A stretch of 64,000 nucleotides of DNA, from the NCBI RefSeq assembly GCF_946151075.1, contig NZ_OX267715.1:2519881-2583880 (forward strand), in the 5' to 3' direction. This DNA comes from Neobacillus sp. Marseille-Q6967 (GTDB lineage Bacteria > Bacillota > Bacilli > Bacillales > Cytobacillaceae). The number at the start of each line of letters is the position of its first letter. The stretch's first letter is position 1. The notes beneath the pieces are model-generated. The model did not search any database, was not told the origin of the DNA, and saw only the letters and a list, made by a program, of their open reading frames with translations. Positions 42,298-50,709 of the stretch are shown piece after piece. The translations under genes were made by a program, and so were the position numbers.

Positions 42298-43857
42298 TTA
42301 TTTTGCGTATTCTACTGCCCGTGTTTCACGGATGACTGTCACTTTAATATGTCCTGGATAATCGAGTTCTTCTTCAATTCGTTTACGAATATCGCGTGCT
42401 AAACGGTGTGCCGCCAAATCATCAATGGCATCCGGTCTTACAATAATTCGCACTTCACGTCCAGCTTGAATCGCAAAGGATTTCTCGACACCTTCATAAG
42501 ACTCTGAAATCTCTTCTAGCTTTTCTAATCGGCGGATATAGTTTTCTAGAGTTTCACTACGAGCACCAGGTCTTGCAGCAGATAGAGCATCCGCAGCAGC
42601 TACTAGTACCGCAATTGTTGATGTTGGAGCAGTATCTCCATGATGAGAAGCTATACTGTTGATAACAACAGGGTGCTCCTTGTATTTAGTTGCAAGCTCA
42701 ACGCCAATTTCAACGTGACTGCCCTCAACTTCATGGTCAATTGCCTTACCGATATCGTGCAGTAATCCTGCCCGGCGTGCTAACGTTTCATCCTCACCAA
42801 GCTCTGCAGCCAGTAAGCCTGATAGTTGTGCAACCTCCATGGAGTGCTTTAGTACGTTTTGTCCGTAACTTGTACGGAACTTTAAGCGCCCAAGGATTTT
42901 GATAAGGTCTGGATGCAGTCCATGAACGCCAACCTCAAAGGTAGTTTGTTCACCAACTTCTCGGATATATTCATCCACTTCACGACGTGATTTCTCAACC
43001 ATTTCCTCAATTCGTGCAGGGTGGATACGTCCGTCTTGAACCAGCTTTTCAAGTGCCAAGCGTGCGGTTTCCCGACGAATTGGGTCAAATCCCGACAGTA
43101 TTACAGCTTCTGGAGTATCATCAATAATCAAATCAATCCCCGTAAGTGTTTCAAGTGTACGGATATTTCGTCCTTCACGGCCAATAATACGGCCTTTCAT
43201 TTCATCATTTGGAAGGTTGACTACGGATACAGTCGTTTCCGCAACATGGTCAGCAGCGCAACGCTGGATCGCTAGCGATAGAATTTCTTTCGCTTTTTTG
43301 TCAGCTTCCTCTTTAGCGCGATTCTCACTTTCCTTAATCATTATGGCAGTGTCGTAGGTTAATTCCTGCTCCATTTTCTCAATAATGATTGACTTCGCTT
43401 CCTCACGCGTCAAGCCCGAAATACGTTCGAGTTCAGTTTGTTGTGATCGTACCAGCTCGTCCACTTTGCTTTCCATCTGTTCAATATGCTGTTGTCTTTG
43501 GTTTAGAGAATCATCCTTCTTCTCTAAAAGAATTTCACGCTTATTTAACGTTTCATCCTTTCGATCTAAATTCTCTTCTCTTTGCAGTAAACGGTTTTCT
43601 TGTTTTTGCAGTTCATTTCTTCGTTCACGAACCTCACGTTCGGCTTCTGTCCGAAGCTTGTGAATTTCATCCTTTGCCTCAAGCAATGCTTCTTTTTTCA
43701 ATGAATCAGCATCTCGTTTTGCATCCTCAAGAATCTGCTCTGCAGCATTCTTTGCACCTGCAATCTTCGCTTCAGCAATAGATTTACGAACAAAATAGCC
43801 AACAACGGCACCGACAATAATGCCAAGCAAAATGGAGATGATCGTAATAAGTTCCAT
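42298..43857 (-). CDS. rny: Ribonuclease Y
   Basis: Membrane-anchored endoribonuclease that starts bulk mRNA decay. The 519 residues comprise an N-terminal membrane helix (ITIISILLGIIVGAVVGYF), a long charged coiled coil (about 30-200), a KH domain (MKGRIIGREGRNIRTLE) and an HD domain (RRAGLLHDIGKAIDHE). The ATG at 43855-43857 has GGAGGT six bases upstream; the longer frame from 43941 would precede the membrane anchor with 28 unrelated residues. The usual RecA-Rny-YmdB gene order is kept. Confidence 0.97.
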   Translation of the reverse strand: MELITIISILLGIIVGAVVGYFVRKSIAEAKIAGAKNAAEQILEDAKRDADSLKKEALLEAKDEIHKLRTEAEREVRERRNELQKQENRLLQREENLDRKDETLNKREILLEKKDDSLNQRQQHIEQMESKVDELVRSQQTELERISGLTREEAKSIIIEKMEQELTYDTAIMIKESENRAKEEADKKAKEILSLAIQRCAADHVAETTVSVVNLPNDEMKGRIIGREGRNIRTLETLTGIDLIIDDTPEAVILSGFDPIRRETARLALEKLVQDGRIHPARIEEMVEKSRREVDEYIREVGEQTTFEVGVHGLHPDLIKILGRLKFRTSYGQNVLKHSMEVAQLSGLLAAELGEDETLARRAGLLHDIGKAIDHEVEGSHVEIGVELATKYKEHPVVINSIASHHGDTAPTSTIAVLVAAADALSAARPGARSETLENYIRRLEKLEEISESYEGVEKSFAIQAGREVRIIVRPDAIDDLAAHRLARDIRKRIEEELDYPGHIKVTVIRETRAVEYAK

Positions 43858-43997
43858 CGTTACACCTCCTCTTGCTATGAACTTTTTCTTACACTCTTTT
43901 AAGTGTCGGCATGTACATTGTTTAGGTTCAACATACAGCAAGCACTAAGGCTTTTTTTTTCATGTAATATTAACAAAAATGTAAAATATACATGTTA

Positions 43998-44026
43998 ATT
44001 GTAAATGTGTGTATATTCATTGTCAA
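43998..44026 (-). promoter_or_regulatory. rny promoter (SigA)
   Basis: Minus strand -35 TTGACA (44026-44021), 17-base spacer, -10 TACAAT (44003-43998). This is a near-consensus promoter giving a leader of about 130 bases. Confidence 0.7.
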
Positions 44027-44139
44027 GGGTAAGTCCGATAAGCTTTTTGAAATATTTAGAAATTGTTAGTAAGTTTTTATTAATATAGTAAAATAGTATT
44101 AATAATAACGCACCCTAATGCATAAATATGCAATGGTGA

Positions 44140-44171
44140 AGAAAAGAGCAAAACCTGGAAAGGCTTTGCTC
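44140..44171 (-). terminator. recA terminator
   Basis: Eleven-base-pair stem (44146-44156 with 44161-44171, one G-U pair in the RNA) followed by TTTTC on the minus strand. The T tract is short. Confidence 0.65.
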
Positions 44172-44177
44172 AAAATT

Positions 44178-45218
44178 TTAGTCTAATAATTCAATCTGAT
44201 CATCATCTTCCGTTTCAGTTACAACTTTTTCACCATCTAATCCGAAGTGTTCACGGATTTTCTGCTGAATTTCAAGACGAACACTTGGATTTTCTTTTAA
44301 GAATAGCTTTGCATTTTCGCGGCCTTGTCCAAGTCTCTCATCATTATATGAAAACCACGATCCACTCTTTTGAACGATATCTAATTCAGAGCCAATATCA
44401 ATGATTTCCCCTTCCTTAGATATACCTTCACCATACATAATATCTACGTCAGCTGTACGGAATGGTGGTGCAACTTTATTCTTAACAACTTTGATTTTAG
44501 TTTTATTTCCTACAATATCCGTTCCTTGCTTCAGAGCTTCTGCACGACGCACTTCAATCCGTACCGTCGAATAGAATTTCAGCGCACGTCCACCAGGTGT
44601 CGTCTCGGGGTTTCCAAACATAACTCCAATCTTTTCACGAACCTGGTTAATAAAGATTGCGATTGTCTTCGATTTATTGATGGCACCTGATAGTTTTCTA
44701 AGTGCTTGAGACATCAAACGAGCTTGAAGACCCATGTGGGAGTCTCCCATTTCGCCTTCAATTTCCGCTTTTGGAACTAATGCCGCAACGGAGTCGACAA
44801 CAAGGATATCAATTGCACCGCTTCGGACAAGTGCCTCGGCGATCTCAAGTGCTTGTTCCCCTGTATCAGGCTGGGATAACAATAACTCGTCAATATTTAC
44901 TCCTAGTTTTTGCGCATATGCAGGGTCAAGGGCATGCTCTGCATCGATAAATGCGGCTTGTCCGCCTGTTGCCTGGACTTCTGCGATTGCATGTAATGCT
45001 ACGGTCGTTTTACCTGAGCTTTCGGGTCCGTATATTTCAATAATTCTTCCTCTTGGATATCCGCCAACACCAAGTGCCGCATCAAGTGCCAGGGAACCAC
45101 TTGGAACTGTTGAAATCTTGGTTTCCGTCTGCTCACCCATTTTCATAATAGAGCCTTTGCCGAATTGCTTTTCGATCTGTTTTAAGGCCATTTCTAAGGC
45201 CGCTTTACGATCACTCAC
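44178..45218 (-). CDS. recA: Recombinase RecA
   Basis: DNA strand-exchange protein and SOS co-protease. The 346 residues include Walker A GPESSGKT (64-71), the LLSQPDTGEQALEI region, Walker B ILVVDSVAAL, and the loop FINQVREKIGVMFGNPE. The C-terminus is acidic. The start codon is GTG with AAGGAGG seven bases upstream. A LexA box and a clear promoter lie upstream. Confidence 0.98.
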   Translation of the reverse strand: MSDRKAALEMALKQIEKQFGKGSIMKMGEQTETKISTVPSGSLALDAALGVGGYPRGRIIEIYGPESSGKTTVALHAIAEVQATGGQAAFIDAEHALDPAYAQKLGVNIDELLLSQPDTGEQALEIAEALVRSGAIDILVVDSVAALVPKAEIEGEMGDSHMGLQARLMSQALRKLSGAINKSKTIAIFINQVREKIGVMFGNPETTPGGRALKFYSTVRIEVRRAEALKQGTDIVGNKTKIKVVKNKVAPPFRTADVDIMYGEGISKEGEIIDIGSELDIVQKSGSWFSYNDERLGQGRENAKLFLKENPSVRLEIQQKIREHFGLDGEKVVTETEDDDQIELLD

Positions 45219-45288
45219 TCTTGTTCCTCCTTAATCTATATAAAACATAAGATAATAGCCAAATGTTATTAATTTAAAACCTATTAAT

Positions 45289-45317
45289 AATATAACCTCT
45301 TTTTTGTTATTTGTCGA
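45289..45317 (-). promoter_or_regulatory. recA promoter
   Basis: Minus strand -35 TCGACA (45317-45312), 17-base spacer, -10 TATATT (45294-45289), each with one mismatch to consensus. Confidence 0.7.
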
Positions 45318-45326
45318 GGAAAAAAT

Positions 45327-45340
45327 CGAACATTCATTCG
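45327..45340 (-). promoter_or_regulatory. LexA (SOS) box upstream of recA
   Basis: CGAATGAATGTTCG on the minus strand matches 12 of 14 positions of the Bacillus SOS box CGAACrnryGTTyC. It ends ten bases upstream of the -35 box. Confidence 0.7.
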
Positions 45341-45531
45341 ATTTTTTTGGAGTGTTTTGTTATGTGAAATTAGGCATTTTACTTCGTAATTTTCCATTTA
45401 TCAAGCCTGATTTCTAGTTTAAATAAGCAATTTCTCTTACTATCTGAAAATTAATCTCACTACTAAATAGTTACTAGATTATCCACTTGGTATCATAAGG
45501 CAATTATTAGGTGGAGTTGTTGTACGTGACC

Positions 45532-45775
45532 GTTTCTCTGATTTATTCTGTGATATAGTCACATAGAGCTTTCTACATTACCACATATTCTACTTACCCT
45601 CTATTTCGGTCACATAAACCCTTCCTACGTGACTACTTCTCTATTTCTTTCTCTAGTTTGGTCACATAGAACCTTTCTACGTGACCGCTTCTCTATTTTT
45701 TCTTTAGTTTGGTCACGTAGAACCTTCCTACGTGACCACTTCTCTGTCTTTTTCTCTAGTTCGGTCACGTAGACG
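45532..45775. repeat. 51/52-bp tandem hairpin repeat array upstream of recA
   Basis: Hairpins with left arms starting at 45558, 45609, 45661, 45712 and 45764, spaced 51 or 52 bases. The best are near-perfect ten-base-pair inverted repeats (GGTCACGTAG and CTACGTGACC) around an AACCTTC loop, separated by a pyrimidine-rich spacer. The array begins with a lone right arm (45532) and ends with a lone left arm. The period and layout match the array at 28656-29250, but the stem sequence differs. Confidence 0.85.
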
Positions 45776-45783
45776 AAAACCCA

Positions 45784-45823
45784 ACAAAAAAAATCACAGA
45801 AAGCAGCTAGGCTTTCTGTGATT
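45784..45823 (-). terminator. cinA terminator
   Basis: Thirteen-base-pair stem (45792-45804 with 45811-45823) with T run beyond it on the minus strand. The cinA stop codon lies in the loop. Confidence 0.88.
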
Positions 45824-47057
45824 CTTGTAATTGTTTTATTAAGTGGTGGCAGCCCCATTTGACGGAGCGGCTGCGGATGGCTTCTCGGGTTCCCCCGATG
45901 ATAAGCTTCTTAACAATGGGAGCTCTTCCTTTAATCGATATTCCCATATATACAGTGCCAACTGGCTTTTCTTCAAGTTCAGCAGGTCCAGCCACACCCG
46001 TAAAGCTGATGCCAATATCAGCAGCTACTAACTGAGCTACATTTACTGCCAGCTCTTCCGCACATTCTCTGCTTACAACCCCATACTTTTCAATGGTTTC
46101 CTGTTTCACTTTTAGGACCTGGTGCTTTACCTCGTTGGTATAACAAACCACGCCGCCTTTTAAAACGGAACTGGCTCCAGGCAAACGGGTTAACTCCTGT
46201 TGGAACATTCCCCCCGTTAAGCTCTCTGCTGCTGCAATGGTCAAATTACTGCCCGTCAACTGCTTCATAAGCTCTGATATTAACGATGTGTTGTCATATC
46301 CATAACAATACTGACCAACACGGGAATTAATGGCCAGATCAACTTCGTCAAGCATCTTAATCGCGGTATCATAATCTTTATGTTTGGCTGTCAGACGCAA
46401 TGTACATTCCCCATCTGCCGCAAGCGGAGCAATCGTTGGGTTGCTTTGCTGATCAATTAAATCCATAATTTCCGTTTCTAATGCCGCCTCGCCAATTCCG
46501 AAGTAGCGTAAGACTCTAGAAACGATTTTCTCGCCCGTATTAATTTTTTCAGATAATGCCGCTATCCCAAATTGAGAAAACATCGGCTCCATTTCCTTAG
46601 GGGGCCCAGGGAGAAGCATATAAATATGACTTCCTGCCTCCAGCATCATTCCTGGAGCCATCCCGTGATGGTTTGGCAATATGTAAGATCCATCCAAAAC
46701 AAGTGCTTGCTTTCGATTATTTTCTGTCATCACCCGGTTAGTTTTGTTGAAGAAAGATTCTATTGACGCTAGCGCCTCATCATCCATTACCAGCTTTTTC
46801 CCAAGGTGTTTGGCAATGGTTTCTTTTGTCAAGTCATCCTTGGTAGGACCTAAACCGCCTGTAAAAATGATGACCTGTGAACGATTTTCTGCTATTTCCA
46901 GCGCAGACTTTAGACGGTCCGGATTATCACCGACAACAGTGTGGAAGTAAACATTGATTCCTATTCCTGCAAGCTGCTGTGATATAAATCGGGCATTGGT
47001 ATTAACGATTTGTCCCAGCAGCAATTCCGATCCGACAGCAATTATTTCTGCATTCAT
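45807..47057 (-). CDS. cinA: CinA (competence/damage-inducible; nicotinamide-nucleotide deamidase type)
   Basis: A 416-residue two-domain protein. The N-terminal MoaB/COG1058 domain begins NAEIIAVGSELLLGQIVNTN, with IIFTGGLGPTKDD. The C-terminal CinA/PncC domain includes AAESLTGGMFQQELTRLPGASSVLKGGVVCY and ISFTGVAGP. The C-terminal domain hydrolyses nicotinamide mononucleotide in relatives; in Bacillus the gene is linked to competence. It lies between pgsA and recA, the standard order. Spacing to pgsA is 17 bases. Confidence 0.95.
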   Translation of the reverse strand: MNAEIIAVGSELLLGQIVNTNARFISQQLAGIGINVYFHTVVGDNPDRLKSALEIAENRSQVIIFTGGLGPTKDDLTKETIAKHLGKKLVMDDEALASIESFFNKTNRVMTENNRKQALVLDGSYILPNHHGMAPGMMLEAGSHIYMLLPGPPKEMEPMFSQFGIAALSEKINTGEKIVSRVLRYFGIGEAALETEIMDLIDQQSNPTIAPLAADGECTLRLTAKHKDYDTAIKMLDEVDLAINSRVGQYCYGYDNTSLISELMKQLTGSNLTIAAAESLTGGMFQQELTRLPGASSVLKGGVVCYTNEVKHQVLKVKQETIEKYGVVSRECAEELAVNVAQLVAADIGISFTGVAGPAELEEKPVGTVYMGISIKGRAPIVKKLIIGGTREAIRSRSVKWGCHHLIKQLQESQKA

Positions 47058-47074
47058 CTAAGTACCCCTTCATA

Positions 47075-47653
47075 CTATTTAGAGTTTTTAAACACTTGGC
47101 TGTTTTTCGCAAAATAATCCCAGCCAGACCAGATTGTAAAGATTAACGCGACCCATAAGGCAATATCATCGAACGGGATGCCAATCATTTCAAAAATAAT
47201 ATTATGTAATAAAAGAGCTGAAATGGCGACAATTTGTGCCCAGGTTTTAATTTTTCCGAGCATATTGGCTGCTACAACCTCTCCTCCCTCTACTAATAGG
47301 AGACGAAGACCGGTTACTGCAAATTCCCTGCTGATGATGGCAATGACGATCCATGATGCCGCATATCCGAGTTCTACAAGAACGATTAGCGCAGCAGAGA
47401 CCAGTAGTTTATCCGCCAGAGGATCAAGAAATTTTCCCATATTGGTGACTAAGTTATATTTACGGGCATAGTATCCATCCACCCAATCTGTTGCTGAAGC
47501 AAAAATAAAGATTAATGCTCCTACAAAATGAGTGACAGGAAGGTCTGCTCCAAGCAGATGCATATCTCCCCAATCAAAGGGAACGAGCATAATAATCAAG
47601 AATAATGGAATTAAAAGAATTCTTGATACGGTAATCTTATTTGGTACATTCAT
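47075..47653 (-). CDS. pgsA: Phosphatidylglycerophosphate synthase
   Basis: Membrane CDP-alcohol phosphotransferase that makes phosphatidylglycerophosphate from CDP-diacylglycerol and glycerol-3-phosphate. It has 192 residues, several membrane helices, and the family signature in ATDWVDGYYARKYNLVTNMGKFLDPLADKLL (D-G-x2-A-R-x8-G-x3-D-x3-D). It lies between rodZ and cinA as in B. subtilis. Confidence 0.97.
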   Translation of the reverse strand: MNVPNKITVSRILLIPLFLIIMLVPFDWGDMHLLGADLPVTHFVGALIFIFASATDWVDGYYARKYNLVTNMGKFLDPLADKLLVSAALIVLVELGYAASWIVIAIISREFAVTGLRLLLVEGGEVVAANMLGKIKTWAQIVAISALLLHNIIFEMIGIPFDDIALWVALIFTIWSGWDYFAKNSQVFKNSK

Positions 47654-47687
47654 TATTTAATCCTCCATTTTATTAATTCAACAACGA

Positions 47688-47717
47688 AGAAAAAATAGTC
47701 ATCTTTTGATGACTATT
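47688..47717 (-). terminator. Terminator/attenuator between rodZ and pgsA
   Basis: Ten-base-pair stem (47694-47703 with 47708-47717) followed by TTTTTTC on the minus strand. It overlaps the rodZ stop and could reduce read-through into pgsA. Confidence 0.75.
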
Positions 47718-48612
47718 CGTTCTTCGGAACATATTGAATCGTAATGTCCTGACGAACCACCTCAGTCGGTGCAACAGCATACTCAAGCTTTTGATCATTC
47801 ACATAGATTTCAGTATCGACTGTGTTTCCTACGACAATTACCGCTTGAGTTTCAGCCGATAAATTTACCGTTTGGCTTGATGTGCCGTTGGTAGAAAGCA
47901 GACCCTGGAAAAGTGATTGACCGCCTGCATTTTTAACATTTACCCAGGTTTGTCCTTTTGAAACTAATTTCAATTCAAACTTGTCTGCATTTTTTAATGA
48001 AAAGGTAGAATTTTTACCTTTCGTTTCAACAAAGGTTAACTCTTGTTTTGGCTTTTCTTCTGCCGGAGGCGCTTCTTCTTCAGCTTGCTTTTCCCCATCT
48101 ACATTTTGTTCCTTTTCTTCCGCCTCATCAACCTCTTCTGCTTTTTCAAGATTTTCAGACCTTACGAATTTAACAGGTTCATTTTCTTTATTGATCGCAT
48201 CATTTGCACTTGTGCCCACATGATTCGTTAGAAAATAATATAGTAACCCTGCAGCGCCCAGGACGAAAACGCCAATTAATATTTTTGGTAAAATATCAAA
48301 AATTTTCGAATTGCCTTCTGTAAGGTTTTTCCGTGTTTTTACTCTGGATAACTGTTCAGGTAAATCCTCATTATGAGTAGCAGGAATTTCGTTCTTATAT
48401 GTTTCAAAAATTTCATCAGCATTGAGTTGAAGAGCTTCAGCGTATTGTTTAACAAAGGCCCGGACATAAAAGTTACCAGGCATGCTTGAATAGTCGCCTT
48501 CTTCAATGCCTATTAAATAACGTTTTTGTATTTTTGTAATGGACTGTAAATCTTCCAAGCTTAAACCTTTGGCTAATCGCGCTTCTTTTAGTCGATTACC
48601 TAATTCAGTCAC
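47713..48612 (-). CDS. rodZ: Cell-shape protein RodZ (YmfM)
   Basis: A 299-residue bitopic membrane protein that links MreB filaments to the cell-wall elongation machinery. Residues 1-70 are a helix-turn-helix domain (LKEARLAKGLSLEDLQSITKIQKRYL), the membrane helix is about residues 108-128 (ILIGVFVLGAAGLLYYFL), then an acidic Glu-rich linker and a C-terminal DUF4115 domain (WVNVKNAGGQSLFQG). Position after ymfK matches B. subtilis ymfM. Confidence 0.92.
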   Translation of the reverse strand: MTELGNRLKEARLAKGLSLEDLQSITKIQKRYLIGIEEGDYSSMPGNFYVRAFVKQYAEALQLNADEIFETYKNEIPATHNEDLPEQLSRVKTRKNLTEGNSKIFDILPKILIGVFVLGAAGLLYYFLTNHVGTSANDAINKENEPVKFVRSENLEKAEEVDEAEEKEQNVDGEKQAEEEAPPAEEKPKQELTFVETKGKNSTFSLKNADKFELKLVSKGQTWVNVKNAGGQSLFQGLLSTNGTSSQTVNLSAETQAVIVVGNTVDTEIYVNDQKLEYAVAPTEVVRQDITIQYVPKNE

Positions 48613-48633
48613 TTTTTAACACCTTCCAATTAA

Positions 48634-49425
48634 TTAAAATCCAAAATCTCCAAAATCAGAGCCGGAGAATAGATTGTTTTGGTCGACCACATCGTATGTA
48701 ATCTCTTCTTCAGCATCGTTTCTTAATTCGATAATATAATCAAAATCATCAAGGGTATACTCCGAATTTTGGACAAAAATGTCAGGATGCTCTACTACCT
48801 TTACAGCCGGTAAACGCATAATTTCACGTACTAATTGCCAGTGGCGTTCACTTGCTCGTTTGGTAGAAACGATACCATCAAGGATAAATAGATTATTTTC
48901 ATTGTATTCATCTTGAATAAGCTGATTTCGAATTGTTTGTTTAAGAAGTGTGGAGGAAACAAAGAGCCAGCGTTTATTTGCACATACACTAGCTGCTACA
49001 ACCGATTCTGTTTTCCCTACACGAGGCATTCCCCGGATGCCAATTAATTTATGCCCTTCCTGCTTAAATAATTCTGCCATAAAATCAACTAACACCCCAA
49101 GTTCATTTCTGACAAAACGGAAGGTTTTTTTATCATCTTGATCTCGTTGAATATACCGTCCGTGTCGAACTGCAAGGCGGTCGCGCAGCTTCGGTTCCCT
49201 AATCTTTATAACCTTTATTGTGTCCATTGTATTTAAAATTGACTCTAAACGTTTTATCTGATTATCATCTTTTGCTAACATTAACAAACCGCGTCTGCCT
49301 TCATCTACCCCATTTATAGTAACAATATTAATGGCCAGCATTCCAAGCAGTGATGAAATGTCGCCCAGTAAACCAGGACGGTTTTTTTGTATCTCATATT
49401 CTAAATACCATTCTTTTTTCTCCAT
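48634..49425 (-). CDS. ymfK: YmfK-family protein (DUF3388), ACT-like plus P-loop
   Basis: A 263-residue protein conserved in Bacillus next to ymfJ and rodZ; function unknown. Residues about 6-80 resemble an ACT regulatory domain (YLEYEIQKNRPGLLGDISSLLGMLAINIVTING). Residues 129-141 contain a Walker A-like GMPRVGKTES, and the rest could be a nucleoside-triphosphatase core. The ATG at 49423-49425 follows GGAGG by six bases; a start five codons earlier overlaps that site. The symbol is based on conserved gene order. Confidence 0.82.
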   Translation of the reverse strand: MEKKEWYLEYEIQKNRPGLLGDISSLLGMLAINIVTINGVDEGRRGLLMLAKDDNQIKRLESILNTMDTIKVIKIREPKLRDRLAVRHGRYIQRDQDDKKTFRFVRNELGVLVDFMAELFKQEGHKLIGIRGMPRVGKTESVVAASVCANKRWLFVSSTLLKQTIRNQLIQDEYNENNLFILDGIVSTKRASERHWQLVREIMRLPAVKVVEHPDIFVQNSEYTLDDFDYIIELRNDAEEEITYDVVDQNNLFSGSDFGDFGF

Positions 49426-49561
49426 AAAAAACCTCCTCAACCCTAAACGACAAATTTTTCACAAATCACATCTCTACATTATAATATATGATTTTGTTAT
49501 AAGATGAAAGGAAAAACAAGGAGAAGTATTACGAATGTTTATAGAAGGGTAAGGGTAAGAA

Positions 49562-49594
49562 AAAATACAAAAAAAGAGAGGAGACCTCTCTTTT
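49562..49594 (-). terminator. ymfJ terminator
   Basis: Ten-base-pair stem (49572-49581 with 49585-49594) and a T-rich run after it on the minus strand, overlapping the ymfJ stop. Confidence 0.85.
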
Positions 49595-49850
49595 ATTTTG
49601 TGCCATTATTTTGGACAAGTTTTAACATCATATTTGCAATTGCCTGCTGCTCATCCTTATCAGCAACGGACCATAGGTCTGCTAGGATTTTTTCCTGTTC
49701 GTTTTTTGGTTCTACTTGATTAGCTAAGTAATCACCGATTTGAACTGCTAGGTTACTTATAGCACCTTCACTCATTCCTTTGTCTTGTGCTTGATGAAGA
49801 CGGTCAGCTAAGAAATCTTCCCACTGTTTCCAGTTATCTAAAACAGACAT
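49593..49850 (-). CDS. ymfJ: YmfJ-family protein (DUF3243)
   Basis: An 85-residue all-helical protein of unknown function (WKQWEDFLADRLHQAQDKGMSEGAISNLAVQIGDYL), conserved in sporulating Bacillus between ymfI and ymfK, the order found here. It has a clear AGGAGG site and its own terminator, so it is probably a separate transcript. Confidence 0.88.
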   Translation of the reverse strand: MSVLDNWKQWEDFLADRLHQAQDKGMSEGAISNLAVQIGDYLANQVEPKNEQEKILADLWSVADKDEQQAIANMMLKLVQNNGTK

Positions 49851-49929
49851 TTTAAACCCTCCTTTAGAATAGTACAGTGTTATTTTGTAATGAAAAGGAG
49901 GAAATTATTCAGGAGAAAACATGAATAAT

Positions 49930-50652
49930 TTATGTATACCATCCGCCGTTTATTGAAAGGACCTGACCTGTAACATAAGAAGAATCCTGTGATAATAAAA
50001 ATGCTACACCATTTGCAATTTCTCCAGGTAACCCTAGTCTGCCCATAGGGATATCAAATTGAATCCTTTCTAAATCTTCCTCTGAAAACTCATTCATCAT
50101 CCTGGTCTCAATGGCTCCTGGTGCAATAGCATTCACCCGGATGCCATTTAAAGCGACCTCCTTGCTTAGAGCCTTAACAAAGGCAATTTGAGCCCCTTTA
50201 GCAGCAGAATAAGCGACTTCACAAGCACCACCTGTCTGACCCCAGATAGAGGAGATCATGATGACATTTCCAGAGCGTTTACTTATTAGTTTCGGCAATA
50301 ACTCTTTTGTCATCATTAATGGACTCAATACATGTATATTCATTAATGACTGTGCTTCCTCTTCCTTCAAGTCGACCAACAAACCATAATGACTAATGCC
50401 GCCGCAATGAATGATATCATCCACTGTAAAAATCTGGCCGCACACTTTTTTATAGCCAGCTAAATCCCCAAGGTCAGCTTGAATAGGAGTATATTCCCCT
50501 CCATAGGAAGATAGCTTTTCAAGCAATTTATTGATACCTTTTTCGTTTGAGTTGTAATGCAAATATAAATGATAACCCATTGAGGCTAATTTTTCTGCAA
50601 CCGCATATCCTATCCCGCCGCTTGCCCCTGTAATTAATGCATGTTTTTTCAA
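49930..50652 (-). CDS. ymfI: SDR-family reductase YmfI (EF-P 5-aminopentanone reductase)
   Basis: A 240-residue short-chain reductase with GASGGIGYAVAE as cofactor loop, the catalytic Ser in VIMISS and Tyr-x3-Lys in YSAAK. In B. subtilis, YmfI reduces the 5-aminopentanone group on elongation factor P to 5-aminopentanol, completing the modification needed for translation of proline-rich stretches. It is identified by family and by position between ymfH and ymfJ. Confidence 0.92.
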   Translation of the reverse strand: MKKHALITGASGGIGYAVAEKLASMGYHLYLHYNSNEKGINKLLEKLSSYGGEYTPIQADLGDLAGYKKVCGQIFTVDDIIHCGGISHYGLLVDLKEEEAQSLMNIHVLSPLMMTKELLPKLISKRSGNVIMISSIWGQTGGACEVAYSAAKGAQIAFVKALSKEVALNGIRVNAIAPGAIETRMMNEFSEEDLERIQFDIPMGRLGLPGEIANGVAFLLSQDSSYVTGQVLSINGGWYT

Positions 50653-50674
50653 TTTCTCTCACTCTCTTTTTGCT

Positions 50675-50705
50675 TAAAGAAAAGCGCCGTTAGACGGCGC
50701 TTTTC
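50675..50705 (-). terminator. ymfH terminator
   Basis: Stem of AAAAGCGCCGT and ACGGCGCTTTT arms around a short TA-containing loop, between ymfH and ymfI on the minus strand. Confidence 0.85.
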
Positions 50706-50709
50706 CTGT

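Noticed and set aside
45309..45318. Spo0A-like TTTGTCGAG upstream of recA
   Set aside because: One mismatch, single copy, and it coincides with the recA -35 box, which explains it better.
45625..45858. Open frame through the second repeat array and cinA end
   Set aside because: It reads through hairpin repeats and the terminator, overlaps cinA in another frame and has repetitive, basic content.
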